A DNA stretch of 33,470 nt from Atopobium sp. oral taxon 810 str. F0209 (GCF_000466405.1 NZ_KE952970.1:1-33470), one strand, 5' to 3'. Shown: positions 9,549-17,490, numbered from the stretch's first letter. Made by a program: numbers and translations. Notes: generated by a model not told the origin, from the letters alone.

Positions 9549-9681
9549 GGCATCCTCTTCTCTCCTAGACCCACAGGTCAATTGTAACGGATACTCACCA
9601 CGGTCGCGCGACCACTGCACGATCGTTCGCTACCGCTACTCACAGACAGGCTCGTCACTCAGATTCGCAGACACGCTCCTT

Positions 9682-9710
9682 CGTATAGGTGCATTACTCG
9701 TTTGAACAAG
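9682..9710 (-). promoter_or_regulatory. malQ-glgP promoter with operator
   Basis: On the minus strand, a -35-like TTGTTC (9709-9704) and a -10-like TATACG (9687-9682) are 16 bases apart. CTCGTTTGAACAAG at 9697-9710 overlaps the -35 and differs from the perfect palindrome at 4607-4620 at one base. This puts the operon under the same likely control as the PTS gene. The rest of the space to the insertion sequence (9711-9896) shows no gene. Confidence 0.6.
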
Positions 9711-9927
9711 TTCTCATTCGTGATCCTTTCTGTTTTATTCTCGCAAACGGCTTTTAGGCATAAAACCCCATGCAAGTACATATACTTTACCCTCCTGAAA
9801 AACGCAAGCTAAATCTGCGTGCGAGACGCAAAGCCAATGTGCGGAATGCCAGAACATGGACGGAAAAGACCGCTACCTTTTGCTGCTTTTCCGGATGGGG
9901 CTGTATCAAAAGTCCCTTTCCTTGCAG

Positions 9928-9963
9928 GAGAAGCTCGGTCTATCCGAGCTTCTCTGTGTTTTC
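9928..9963 (+). terminator. Hairpin inside the left IS end
   Basis: GAGAAGCTCGG and CCGAGCTTCTC pair perfectly around a 5-base loop and are followed by TGTGTTTTC. In the plus direction this resembles a factor-independent terminator that would stop transcripts entering the element from the left. Confidence 0.6.
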
Positions 9964-10002
9964 TAACTGACTTCTCATCCGTATACGAAAAGTTGTGAGG
10001 CT

Positions 10003-11574
10003 TTATGCTCCAGCCCAGGCTATCTTCTTCATGATCTTTCTAATGTTGTGTCCCATAGCTATTAATCTAAATTCAAGTTCTACTTTCTCAATACTTCTTA
10101 GGCTGAATCTCGTGAAGAGCATATTGCGTTTTATATCCCCAAACACGGTTTCAACATCCACAGCGCGTTTCTTTCGCAATTTCGTTTTGGTTTCTGAGCA
10201 TAGCAGCTCGCTTGCTCTCTCCTTATATTTACGGAGCTTCGAATTGATTCGAATAACTTTTTGGTAGGAAGAATTGGGGTTCTTCATGCATTTGTGCTTG
10301 CCTGTGCAATTGCTGCAATCGATACAACGATACTCCCGGAAGCTGGTATGAAACCCTAAGTCGCTAACACTATCCCTCACACGCTCAAAGACAAGCCTGC
10401 GACCTTCGGGGCATGTGTATGAGTTGGATTTATCATCGAAGGGCCAATTTGCTATGCGGAAGGGATCATCTCTCCATTTCCTGTTCTTGATCTCTCTGAA
10501 GAACTCGCTGTGTTTCACATATGCGTTAACGCCCTTACCATTGAGGTAGGTGTAGTTCTCTTCGCTGCCATATCCTGCATCAGCTACTATGTTTTCCGGG
10601 AGCTTTCCAAACTCGTCTTCGAGGTGTTTAAGGTGAGGGATTGTACACGCCGTATCTCCTGGGCGCCGATGGACTGTTGAGCAGATGATGAACTGATCCG
10701 AAGTGCCGATTTGGATGTTATATCCTGCCTTGAGTTGGCCATTTCCCATGTAATCATCCTTCATTCGCATGAAGGTCGCATCATGGTCGGTCTTCGAATA
10801 GCTGTTACGATTAGCAAGAACTTTCTTTTGTCTCTCGTATTTCTCCATACGAGGAAGGAAGTCCTTCTCAATCATTTTCTGTGTATGCTTAAGTTCTTTG
10901 ATCTTTTCTTTGTCACTTTTCTTCTTCTGTGTTCTGAGCCGTTGATTGATCTTTTCTGCTACCTCGCGGATCTTATCGGTATCAATCTGTTGAGGTTCAT
11001 CGGGGGTAAGTTTTTCCTCTTCATCATTGAGTTCATCAATGGCTTTAAGATGTGCATGTATTTTAGCTTGTAGCTTTTCGGTATATCTATCGGTCGATTT
11101 AGCCCATACAAACGTAAACTTGTTCGCATTTGCCTCAAGCTTAGTGCCATCAAGGAAGTAGTTGTCGAGATTTACCATGCCACAATCGGAGAGCGTCAAG
11201 ATAACGCTGGTGAAAACTTGTTCGAATACAGGACGAATGCGCTCTGAGCGAAAACGATTGATAGTGTTGTGTCTGAGTGGATGCATACCAGTAAGCCACA
11301 TAAGATTGATATCCTCATTGGTTGCTTGGGCAATCTTGCGACTGGAATAGATTCCTTTCGCATACGAATAGAGGATTACTTTTAAGAGCATGCTGGGGTC
11401 ATAGGCACTTGTGCCACCACCTGAGTAGAGTTCTGTAAAAATCTTACGATCAAGAGAATCGACCAAGGTATCAACAATACGTACCATAGCTTTTTTTGGA
11501 ATAAGATCTGAGATATCGGGAGGAAGTAGCATCATCTGGTGTTGCATGACTGGCTTAAATACCTGGTTCGTCAT
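10003..11574 (-). CDS. IS1182-family DDE transposase, intact
   Basis: A 523-residue transposase. The N-terminal part (about 15-200) resembles the DUF772 region of IS1182/IS5-like enzymes. The catalytic DDE residues appear to be the aspartate in NYFLDGTKLEANANKF, the aspartate in VADAGYGSEENYTYL and the glutamate in VETVFGDIKRN; a cysteine cluster (CIDCSNCTGKHKC) lies before the last. The start at 11574 has AGAGGAG seven bases upstream; the frame is open to 11619 without a ribosome site. No internal stop or frameshift is seen, so it may be active. Confidence 0.93.
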   Translation of the reverse strand: MTNQVFKPVMQHQMMLLPPDISDLIPKKAMVRIVDTLVDSLDRKIFTELYSGGGTSAYDPSMLLKVILYSYAKGIYSSRKIAQATNEDINLMWLTGMHPLRHNTINRFRSERIRPVFEQVFTSVILTLSDCGMVNLDNYFLDGTKLEANANKFTFVWAKSTDRYTEKLQAKIHAHLKAIDELNDEEEKLTPDEPQQIDTDKIREVAEKINQRLRTQKKKSDKEKIKELKHTQKMIEKDFLPRMEKYERQKKVLANRNSYSKTDHDATFMRMKDDYMGNGQLKAGYNIQIGTSDQFIICSTVHRRPGDTACTIPHLKHLEDEFGKLPENIVADAGYGSEENYTYLNGKGVNAYVKHSEFFREIKNRKWRDDPFRIANWPFDDKSNSYTCPEGRRLVFERVRDSVSDLGFHTSFREYRCIDCSNCTGKHKCMKNPNSSYQKVIRINSKLRKYKERASELLCSETKTKLRKKRAVDVETVFGDIKRNMLFTRFSLRSIEKVELEFRLIAMGHNIRKIMKKIAWAGA

Positions 11575-11747
11575 GGGAGACTCCTCTTTCCCTGATAAGG
11601 ATATTATACCATGGACCATATATATCCGCAGGTCAGAGCAGGTATATGTAACGTCTGATAGACACGGTAAGAATAAAGGGAAGGTCTTTTTGAGAAGCAG
11701 GAAGGCAACGATATATAAAGGGATTTAAGCCATATACCCATCGAGAG

Positions 11748-11780
11748 AAAGAGAGCCGGGACTACAACCCAGCTCTCTTT
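11748..11780 (-). terminator. Hairpin inside the right IS end
   Basis: AAAGAGAGCCGGG (11748-11760) pairs with CCCAGCTCTCTTT (11768-11780) with a single mismatch and a 7-base loop. It mirrors the hairpin at the left end and would lie in transcripts reading into the element from the right. The T-tract is poor. Confidence 0.45.
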
Positions 11781-11804
11781 GTAAGGGGCTTTTGATACAG
11801 CCCC

Positions 11805-11997
11805 TTTTCATGAACGTCTGCGAACGTCGAGTGTCACGCCGCGCTCTATGCTGCACATGATGGCATTGCACGTCGTGCGTCGCCGCCAAGGGCATAGGCA
11901 GCTGCAAGGACTCTTTGGGCATTACGCACGCTCGCAACTCGGGGGCAGCGGTAGCCCTGCGGCTTCCTCGCAAAGTCCGCTTGGAAATCAGCTTTGC
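11805..11997. other. Gap between IS and B3/4 gene, nothing recognised
   Basis: GC-rich sequence with short open frames on both strands but no ribosome site or recognisable product. It could be the decayed 3' flank of an earlier neighbour cut by the insertion sequence; nothing in the sequence proves this. Confidence 0.35.
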
Positions 11998-12681
11998 CTA
12001 GCACTCCTCGGCATGTATGACCTGCGTCTCGAACTCCATGGCCGGCATGCACTCCGACAGGTCAGCCTGAATTCTCCCGAGCGCATCTAGGCGCATCTCG
12101 ACGGAGGTGTTTGCGTTCCCCTGTATGATAAAGACTGCATTTTGTGTCTCATCAGCAAACTTGTAGTTCTCTCCGTCACGAACGTCCAGCCATGCCATGA
12201 TTCCCTCTGTGTCACGGTAGACGTAATCCGTCTTGGCAACATGCTTTGCCTTGGACAGAATTGGAAGGAAGGTCCCCTCTTCCTTGTTGACGGTAAACTC
12301 TATCTGTCCGTGAACCTTATCGAGATCGTGCCCGCCGATCGCCAGCAGCGAATGCAGTGACTCAACGTTGTAGATGTCGATAACGCTGTTGATGCGCGGT
12401 AGGGAGCCGCGATGCTGGACGTTTCGAATAAGCGCCGGAACAGTGGGGGGATTTCTCTTCACACTGCGCCCCACGCGCTGCAGCAGGTTCTTGTAGCCCT
12501 GGATAACGGGATGGCTCGATACCTCGTCGACATCGCACCTCAGCGCCCAGTCCTCCATCTTCCTCTGTTTCTTCAAAAATGAGTCAGATAACGTTGCCTG
12601 TGGATCTACGTTGCGCGCAATCCCAACCACAACGTGCTGTATCCCAAGCGCCGCCATGCTCTTGTCGATATGGAATCTCAT
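11998..12681 (-). CDS. Solo B3/4 (tRNA-binding/editing-like) domain protein
   Basis: A 227-residue protein whose core (about 90-215) matches the B3/4 domain of the phenylalanyl-tRNA synthetase beta chain (PF03483, COG3382), including LPRINSVIDIYNVESLHSLL and GGHDLDKVHGQIEF. In the synthetase this domain removes tyrosine wrongly loaded on tRNA-Phe. Free-standing versions are common in bacteria; their role is thought to be clearance of misacylated tRNA or binding of free amino acids, but is not settled. The start at 12681 has GGAGGT about nine bases upstream. It stands alone between the insertion sequence and a patch of decayed genes. Confidence 0.82.
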   Translation of the reverse strand: MRFHIDKSMAALGIQHVVVGIARNVDPQATLSDSFLKKQRKMEDWALRCDVDEVSSHPVIQGYKNLLQRVGRSVKRNPPTVPALIRNVQHRGSLPRINSVIDIYNVESLHSLLAIGGHDLDKVHGQIEFTVNKEEGTFLPILSKAKHVAKTDYVYRDTEGIMAWLDVRDGENYKFADETQNAVFIIQGNANTSVEMRLDALGRIQADLSECMPAMEFETQVIHAEEC

Positions 12682-12974
12682 GGGAAACGTACCTCCATAA
12701 CTGTGGGCCGAGCCCTCACGTTACGTTTGGGGAACGGCCGTCTGACCGCACACCCACCTACCTTGGGCATCATAGCATCCTTGCTGGGCTCGGGGGGTGT
12801 TCGAGCGGACCGCATGTGCTGGAGGTGGATTGAGCTTAGGGTGGTAGAGCGCAGGGAACGGTACGGGTGACATCTGACGCCGCGATCGAGGGACGCCTCG
12901 AACAGGCGAGAAGAGACGCGTGCGAGCCTGAGGTAAGCTAACGGCTTTTTTAGCTCCCTGTTTCCGGATGACCC
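12682..12974. other. Gap upstream of the B3/4 gene, nothing recognised
   Basis: This stretch should hold the promoter of the B3/4 gene but no good -35/-10 pair stands out. Short open frames on both strands lack ribosome sites and family features. Confidence 0.35.
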
Positions 12975-13185
12975 TCACCCGCCCGTGCAGGGCTCGATAA
13001 TGCGCTCGATCGCCTCCTCCGTGGGGTGGCCACGGCAGCGCAGGAGCTCGGCGCCTCCGTCGTCCACCGTGACGGTTGGCAGGTAGTCTACGTGCCGGTC
13101 CCTGGCCGCGCACGGGCGCTATAAAGCCGTAGCCCGCGACCCTGGCGTACGAGGAGCAGGCGGCGCGACGGACGACCTTTCTCAT
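12975..13185 (-). pseudogene. Thioredoxin-like remnant, frameshifted and short
   Basis: A minus-strand ATG at 13185 (MRKVVRR) follows GGGGAGG closely, but that frame soon turns into low-complexity arginine-rich sequence. Another frame carries DYLPTVTVDDGGAELLRC and ends EEAIERIIEPCTGG before a stop at 12975-12977. The PTVTVDDGGAELLRCRG segment with its following helix resembles the C-terminal half of thioredoxins (cis-proline, beta hairpin, last helix). The whole is about 70 codons against about 100 for a thioredoxin, and no CxxC site is visible, so at least one frameshift and a loss are needed. The family call is tentative. Confidence 0.35.
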
Positions 13186-13268
13186 GCATCCTCCCCGCGC
13201 AATTGGGTATACTCAGTGCGAAGGGGTACACCCACCCAGCTAATTGGGAGGGCAAGGCCCCTTTCTCA

Positions 13269-13703
13269 TTAGCGTCTGAGGAAGAGCGAGCTGGCACCGT
13301 CCCTGAAGATGTAAATAACGTTCGCGGCGTACCTCCTCATCCTGCGCCTAATCTCATCGACAATCTCCGACTCACTCCGCATGCCACCGTACGAGGTCAT
13401 GACCACCCTCGTCTCATTGGGGGCGTCAAGCCCGAGCCTCACCCACTTGTGGTAGGCGTTCCTCATGTTGTCCTCGATGGCATGCTTGCCGTCGCCGACG
13501 TTTTTCATCTCCCAGAGCTGCCCGAACTCACCGAGCCTCAGGTCGATGTTAGCGGGCTTCTCAAGGTCCTCGTCCAGCACTTCGACTTGATAGCCGAGTG
13601 ATTCCAGATGGCTGACGCATGTTTGCTCGTTTCCCGTAAGCCTTTCCTTCGGCTTCCCATACCTGACGGAGCCCCTGCCCGGAACCGGGTGCAGCGGATT
13701 CAC
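13269..13703 (-). CDS. CdiA_C-like nuclease toxin domain protein (phage-derived)
   Basis: A 144-residue protein with a GTG start at 13703; GGAGG lies about ten bases upstream. The body (NEQTCVSHLESLGYQVEVL, ANIDLRLGEFGQLWEMKNV, then AIEDNMRNAYHKWVRLG and a TRVVMTSYGG strand) fits the tRNA-nuclease CdiA C-terminal fold (PF18451). The D...G..WEMK set is the probable PD-(D/E)xK-type active site. Such domains occur at or just after the C-terminus of phage minor head (MuF) proteins in Gram-positive phages. Here it lies 24 bases after the remains of just such a gene. No immunity gene is evident next to it. The fold is judged by eye, so the toxin activity is inference. Confidence 0.6.
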   Translation of the reverse strand: MNPLHPVPGRGSVRYGKPKERLTGNEQTCVSHLESLGYQVEVLDEDLEKPANIDLRLGEFGQLWEMKNVGDGKHAIEDNMRNAYHKWVRLGLDAPNETRVVMTSYGGMRSESEIVDEIRRRMRRYAANVIYIFRDGASSLFLRR

Positions 13704-13727
13704 TGCCTCATTGCCTCCGACCCTCCT

Positions 13728-14128
13728 TCAGTCCACCTGATCGCGCGCCCACGCTTCCCAGTCGTCCACGGCGGGCGCTATCTGGCAGCAGGACCTCGGG
13801 TGTAGCAGCAGCGTCGTCCCACCCTCGCGCCGTCGATCGGGAAGGCCTTGCCGACGAGCGCTGAGCAGACCTCGCAGGCCCTCTCGTCACCGGCAGGCTC
13901 GACCCTGCGCCCGCTGAGTCTCTCGCGATCCCGGAGCTTGCGTGCTCGCCGTTCAGCTACACCCCGGATGAGGCGTACTGAAGTTGGATGGCGCGTCCCC
14001 CGGCAAGAGGCCGAGGCCTGGACGTACCGCCATCTTTTCGCGGTGGTCGCCTCGACAACGTCAAGAGTATCGCTCTTGACGATATCCCCCTCTACAGCAG
14101 GGGCGCGATGCTCGTCTTCGAGGGTCAC
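13728..14128 (-). pseudogene. Phage minor head (MuF / SPP1 gp7-like) protein, 3' fragment
   Basis: One minus-strand frame has the family motif DERACEVCSALVGKAFPI then ARVG; about 13815-13820 the reading shifts and the next frame continues with TTLLLHPRSCCQIAP and DDWEAWARDQVD before the stop at 13728-13730. The paired motif C-x2-C...GK.F......HPRC is the zinc-like signature of MuF phage head-morphogenesis proteins, which sit inside the capsid. The N-terminal two thirds of a normal protein are missing, and upstream sequence in the ORF (to 14128) is not recognisable. It is followed at once by the CdiA_C-like gene. This is a decayed prophage or phage-like island remnant. Confidence 0.6.
14059..14081. 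repeat. Perfect 9-bp inverted repeat
   Basis: CGTCAAGAG and CTCTTGACG flank the 5-base loop TATCG. It is perfectly symmetric but without a T-tract. It lies within the unrecognised 5' part of the decayed head-gene region and could be an operator or an RNA hairpin. Confidence 0.5.
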
Positions 14129-14184
14129 CCCCGCTCGCGCGGGAGGGCGTACGTAATGCGACCATGGACCGGGCGGCTGTTGGG

Positions 14185-14634
14185 TCAGCGCAGGCCCGAG
14201 AAGTCCCAGACCTCGCGCGCGGAGTCGTCGCGCCCAAAGTAGACGAGGGGCTTGTAAACGCGCTCCAGCACGTCGACGTCATCCCCGTCCCAGATCACGT
14301 GTATGAACTCGTCGGGCACGTCGAAGATGTTGAGCCTCCCCTTGACGGGGAATGGCTCGACGTACCTCAGGCCGTCAAGGCGCCAGGCGTAGCACAGCTT
14401 GTCGGGCATCCCGTCCAAGCAGGCGTCGTCGAGGTCATCCTTGGTGAGTGGGGCTATCGACTCGAGGGAGACGACGCAGAGAGCGTGGCCCAGTATCCCT
14501 CCGGGCTCCTTTCGGGCGGACGAGCAGATCAGCGGGTCCCCGCGATAGGAGGTCCTCCAGGTCCGGCACTCGACGGTCTTGGCGCCGTGCAGGATCGCCG
14601 TGGCCCACCACGGCCTGACGCTCAGTGCTTTCAA
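14185..14634 (-). CDS. ASCH-domain protein
   Basis: A 149-residue protein that opens with the ASCH signature LKALSVRPWWATAIL followed by GAKTVECRTWRT and GDPLICSSA. ASCH domains have a PUA-like fold and bind RNA; phage and island versions are frequent, and their roles are mostly unknown. The frame is open to 14733, but I place the start at a TTG at 14634: GGGGAG lies five bases upstream, and family members begin at this point. Its place next to phage-head remnants suggests it came with the same element. Confidence 0.75.
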   Translation of the reverse strand: MKALSVRPWWATAILHGAKTVECRTWRTSYRGDPLICSSARKEPGGILGHALCVVSLESIAPLTKDDLDDACLDGMPDKLCYAWRLDGLRYVEPFPVKGRLNIFDVPDEFIHVIWDGDDVDVLERVYKPLVYFGRDDSAREVWDFSGLR

Positions 14635-15675
14635 TTTCTCTCCCCGGTCCCTATCGCATACGAGCAACCTTTCATATATCACATGGAAGGTAACCGTAGC
14701 AAGCATAGGTTCTTTGGCTCTGCCAGGATACATGGAGCTTTTGCAGGCAGACGATCACTTGGTTGAGGGCATGGCGGCGCGACCCGATCACCCGCTCCTG
14801 GAAGGTGCGGTGTCGGTTCCTCGTGAAGACAACACCCCATGAGAAATGGATCAGCTCAACCTGACGCATGAGCTGATGCTACGAGAGGGATGGGCGTTGG
14901 ATAGATGGACGTCGGGTGTCATCCCCGTGCGCGAGAATTCTGTTGAAATTTTACCATGATTCGGGAAACATTCACGCATTCAGGAAGCGATTTAGGAAGA
15001 GATTCGCGAATAGCTTCCCGAATGTTTGAAAATAATCCTGCCGCTCAAATAGTGGGTATAGATTTACGGCTCGTACATTTATGCTTTATATCCGTAGAAG
15101 TTCAGCATGAAAGTACAATGGTGCGAAGTGCAACGATTGCAGAGGAGTCGCCACTCTCGCATTACTATTGCCGGTTTTCGGGGGCCAAAATGGGCCCAGA
15201 ATCGTCTATTGCACACAGTGTTGAAAGTGACAAACGCTCTTTCGGAGGGCTTGAAAACGGCCCGAATTCATCGGAAATCGCCGAGTTTCGCGATTTGTCA
15301 CTCTTCACTCCTACCTGCGATTTTGCAAAACGGAGAGCAAAAAGCGGGATGACTACAAAGTGACTACATGGTTCGGGTCAAAACGCGCTTGCGGTTAAAT
15401 AACGCGAAGAAAATACTCTTCTCGCTTTGGCGTGTTTTGGCATCTAGACTCATCTCTTTGCAACGAGTCGCGACGCGTCACCCCTGCGTGGTGGAGTGAA
15501 GAGTATTTCTGTAGGTTAACACCCATAGATTAAGCCCCGAAATCCGAAGATTACGGGGCTTAATCGCGCTTGTCACTCACCAACAGTCCCGGTGGCTTTG
15601 TCCAATACGGGGCACTAGTTGTAAGCCACCGCGACTAGACGTGCAGCATGGGACTAGATGAAATAGGTTGTTTCC
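14635..15675. other. Gene-free boundary region with nested inverted repeats
   Basis: Left of about 14,940 the sequence is GC-rich like the genes before it; to the right it is more A+T-rich like the genes after it. No frame here has a ribosome site or family match. It holds many inverted repeats: 14977-14988 with 15013-15024 (one mismatch), GTGACAAA 15227-15234 with 15294-15301, AAATACTCTTC 15411-15421 with 15498-15508 (perfect 11 bp), 15528-15539 with 15554-15565 (perfect 12 bp), and 15590-15598 with 15623-15631 (perfect 9 bp). A weak plus-strand promoter-like TTTACG...TATATC lies near 15061-15090. It may be a repetitive element or a structured RNA region. Confidence 0.5.
15528..15565. terminator. 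Strong hairpin downstream of guaA
   Basis: GATTAAGCCCCG and CGGGGCTTAATC pair perfectly over 12 bp with a 14-base loop. It lies about 110 bases beyond the guaA stop codon in the direction of guaA transcription. It lacks a T-tract, so it may be a terminator, a processing site, or part of the repeat cluster here. Confidence 0.45.
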
Positions 15676-17268
15676 CTATTCCCACTCAATCGTCGCGGGT
15701 GGCTTGGGCGTGACATCATACGCAACGCGATTGACGCCAGCTACCTCGCCTACGATGCGTCCGCTAATGCGACCCAGCACGTCATACGGCAACTTTGCCC
15801 AGTCAGCTGTCATTGCATCGCTTGACTCTACGGCACGTACAATCACAGGACGCGCATAGGTGCGCTCATCTCCCATCACGCCAACGCTCTTAATATCAGG
15901 CAGCACCGCAAAATATTGCCAGCAACTATGCTCGCTATTCCTCTCGCCCGTCTCCTCAAAAAGACGCGCATTGTACGCATCTAACTCCTCACGCACAATA
16001 GCATCGGCATCGCGCAGGATAGCCAGCTTTTCGGGTGTTACTTCGCCAATAATACGAATCGCCAAGCCGGGACCTGGGAAAGGCTGACGATACACCATAT
16101 CCTCTGGCAGCCCCAAGCTCACACCCAACTCATGCACTTCATCCTTGAAGAAGTGATCGAGAGGCTCAATCAAATCAAAATGCACACCCTCAGGAAAGGG
16201 AATCAGATTGTGGTGGCTCTTGATAGTACTTGCCTTACCGCCCGTCTTGCGCGCGCCACTCTCGATAATGTCGGGATAAATCGTGCCCTGTACCAGCATC
16301 TCAACATCGCCGATTTTCTTAGCCTCGTCAAAAAAGACCTTCCAGAACTCTGTACCAATCAAACGACGCTTTTCTTCCGGCTCAGTGACACCAGCAAGCA
16401 GATCCGCATAGCGCTGCTCAGCATGTACATGTACCAGTGGCACATTAAACTGCTTGCGAAAGACCTGCTCGACCATTTCTGGCTCGCCTTTGCGCAACAT
16501 TCCATGGTTTACAAAAACGCAAGTCAACTGATCCCCAATAGCGCGATGCACCAGCGCTGCCACCACCGAGGAATCTACGCCACCGGAAAGCGCCAAGATA
16601 ACCTTACGCTCCCCCACCTCAGCGCGAATCTGAGCAACTTTTTGCTCAACAATATTATTCATTGTCCAATCGGCCGCCAAGCCACACACGTTAAAGAGGA
16701 AGTTCTCAAGCATCTGACGCCCATACTCGGTGTGGCGCACCTCGGGATGAAACTGCATGGCATACAGCTTGCGCTCAGGACACTCCATCATCGCCACGGA
16801 ACATACATCCGTGTGTGCCGTCACCTCAAAACCCTCAGGCGCACGAACCACACAATCACGGTGGCTCATCCACACGGTCTGACCATCAACTGGCGTATCC
16901 GCAAGAATCGCCGAGCGACCATCACGCAACAACATCGCTGGACCATACTCACCCGTAGCCGCATGTCCAACCTCGCCACCCAGTTTGACTGCCATAACCT
17001 GCTCACCATAACAAAAGCCCAGTACAGGCACCCCAAGCTCAAAAATTGATGCATCCATATCTGGTGCATCTTCGGCATAAACAGAAGCAGGGCCACCGGA
17101 CAAAATAATTGCCGAAGGCTTCATATCAGCAAGCTCAGAAGCGGAAATATCACAGGGAACAATTTCCGAATACACCTGCAAATCGCGCACGCGACGTGCA
17201 ATGAGCTGACCATACTGAGCGCCAAAGTCCAGCACTGCAACCCACTGCTGAGGCTTGTTGTTTGCCAT
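15676..17268 (-). CDS. guaA: GMP synthase (glutamine-hydrolysing)
   Basis: Converts XMP to GMP with ATP and ammonia drawn from glutamine, in the cytosol. At 530 residues it has the full family architecture: a class I glutamine amidotransferase (about 10-200) with nucleophile Cys86 in GFCYGEQ and His174/Glu176 in FHPEV; the ATP pyrophosphatase P-loop SGGVDSS near 228; and the C-terminal dimerisation domain with RPVIVRAVES and the end TIEWE. The start has GGAGGA four bases upstream. The usual GICYGMQ is GFCYGEQ here, a mild variant. It is alone on its transcript and is the first gene on the lower-GC side of the composition change. Confidence 0.98.
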   Translation of the reverse strand: MANNKPQQWVAVLDFGAQYGQLIARRVRDLQVYSEIVPCDISASELADMKPSAIILSGGPASVYAEDAPDMDASIFELGVPVLGFCYGEQVMAVKLGGEVGHAATGEYGPAMLLRDGRSAILADTPVDGQTVWMSHRDCVVRAPEGFEVTAHTDVCSVAMMECPERKLYAMQFHPEVRHTEYGRQMLENFLFNVCGLAADWTMNNIVEQKVAQIRAEVGERKVILALSGGVDSSVVAALVHRAIGDQLTCVFVNHGMLRKGEPEMVEQVFRKQFNVPLVHVHAEQRYADLLAGVTEPEEKRRLIGTEFWKVFFDEAKKIGDVEMLVQGTIYPDIIESGARKTGGKASTIKSHHNLIPFPEGVHFDLIEPLDHFFKDEVHELGVSLGLPEDMVYRQPFPGPGLAIRIIGEVTPEKLAILRDADAIVREELDAYNARLFEETGERNSEHSCWQYFAVLPDIKSVGVMGDERTYARPVIVRAVESSDAMTADWAKLPYDVLGRISGRIVGEVAGVNRVAYDVTPKPPATIEWE

Positions 17269-17490
17269 ACTTCCTCCATTCCGACACGCCGTCTACGGGC
17301 GCAATTATTTCCACCTGCACATAATAGGGCTATTGAGACCGCATACCATGGAGTAGGAACGTAATATATATGTTCATCGTGAGGGGATATGCGTCTGCTG
17401 ATACCATTACATGGTTAGGCTTTGCGCGGTTTATCTGCATCAACGGCTTTTTACGCGCAGACGCTCGGACAAGCGACATGGGAGGCTGTT

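Larger units (their letters stand above)
9897..11804 (-). mobile_element. IS1182-family insertion sequence, complete
   Basis: The ends are GGGGCTGTATCAAAAG at 9897-9912 and its exact complement at 11789-11804; the match extends to 22 of 24 bases. Inside is one full transposase gene on the minus strand. Base composition is far more A+T-rich than the GC-rich genes on both sides. Each end carries a strong hairpin just inside the repeat: an 11-bp perfect stem at 9928-9954 followed by a T-rich stretch, and a 12-bp stem with one mismatch at 11748-11780. These probably block read-in transcription. I see no clear target-site duplication at the flanks. It sits upstream of the malQ promoter and does not visibly split a gene. 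Confidence 0.9.

Noticed and set aside
14956-15363. A 135-residue plus-strand open frame starting MIRETFTHSGSD
   Set aside because: No ribosome site before its ATG, no recognisable family, and it overlaps several of the inverted repeats. Better seen as a frame through a non-coding element.
15528-15640. A tRNA gene as an island attachment site near guaA
   Set aside because: The hairpins do not make a cloverleaf and no T-loop (GGTTCGAATCC-like) sequence is present.
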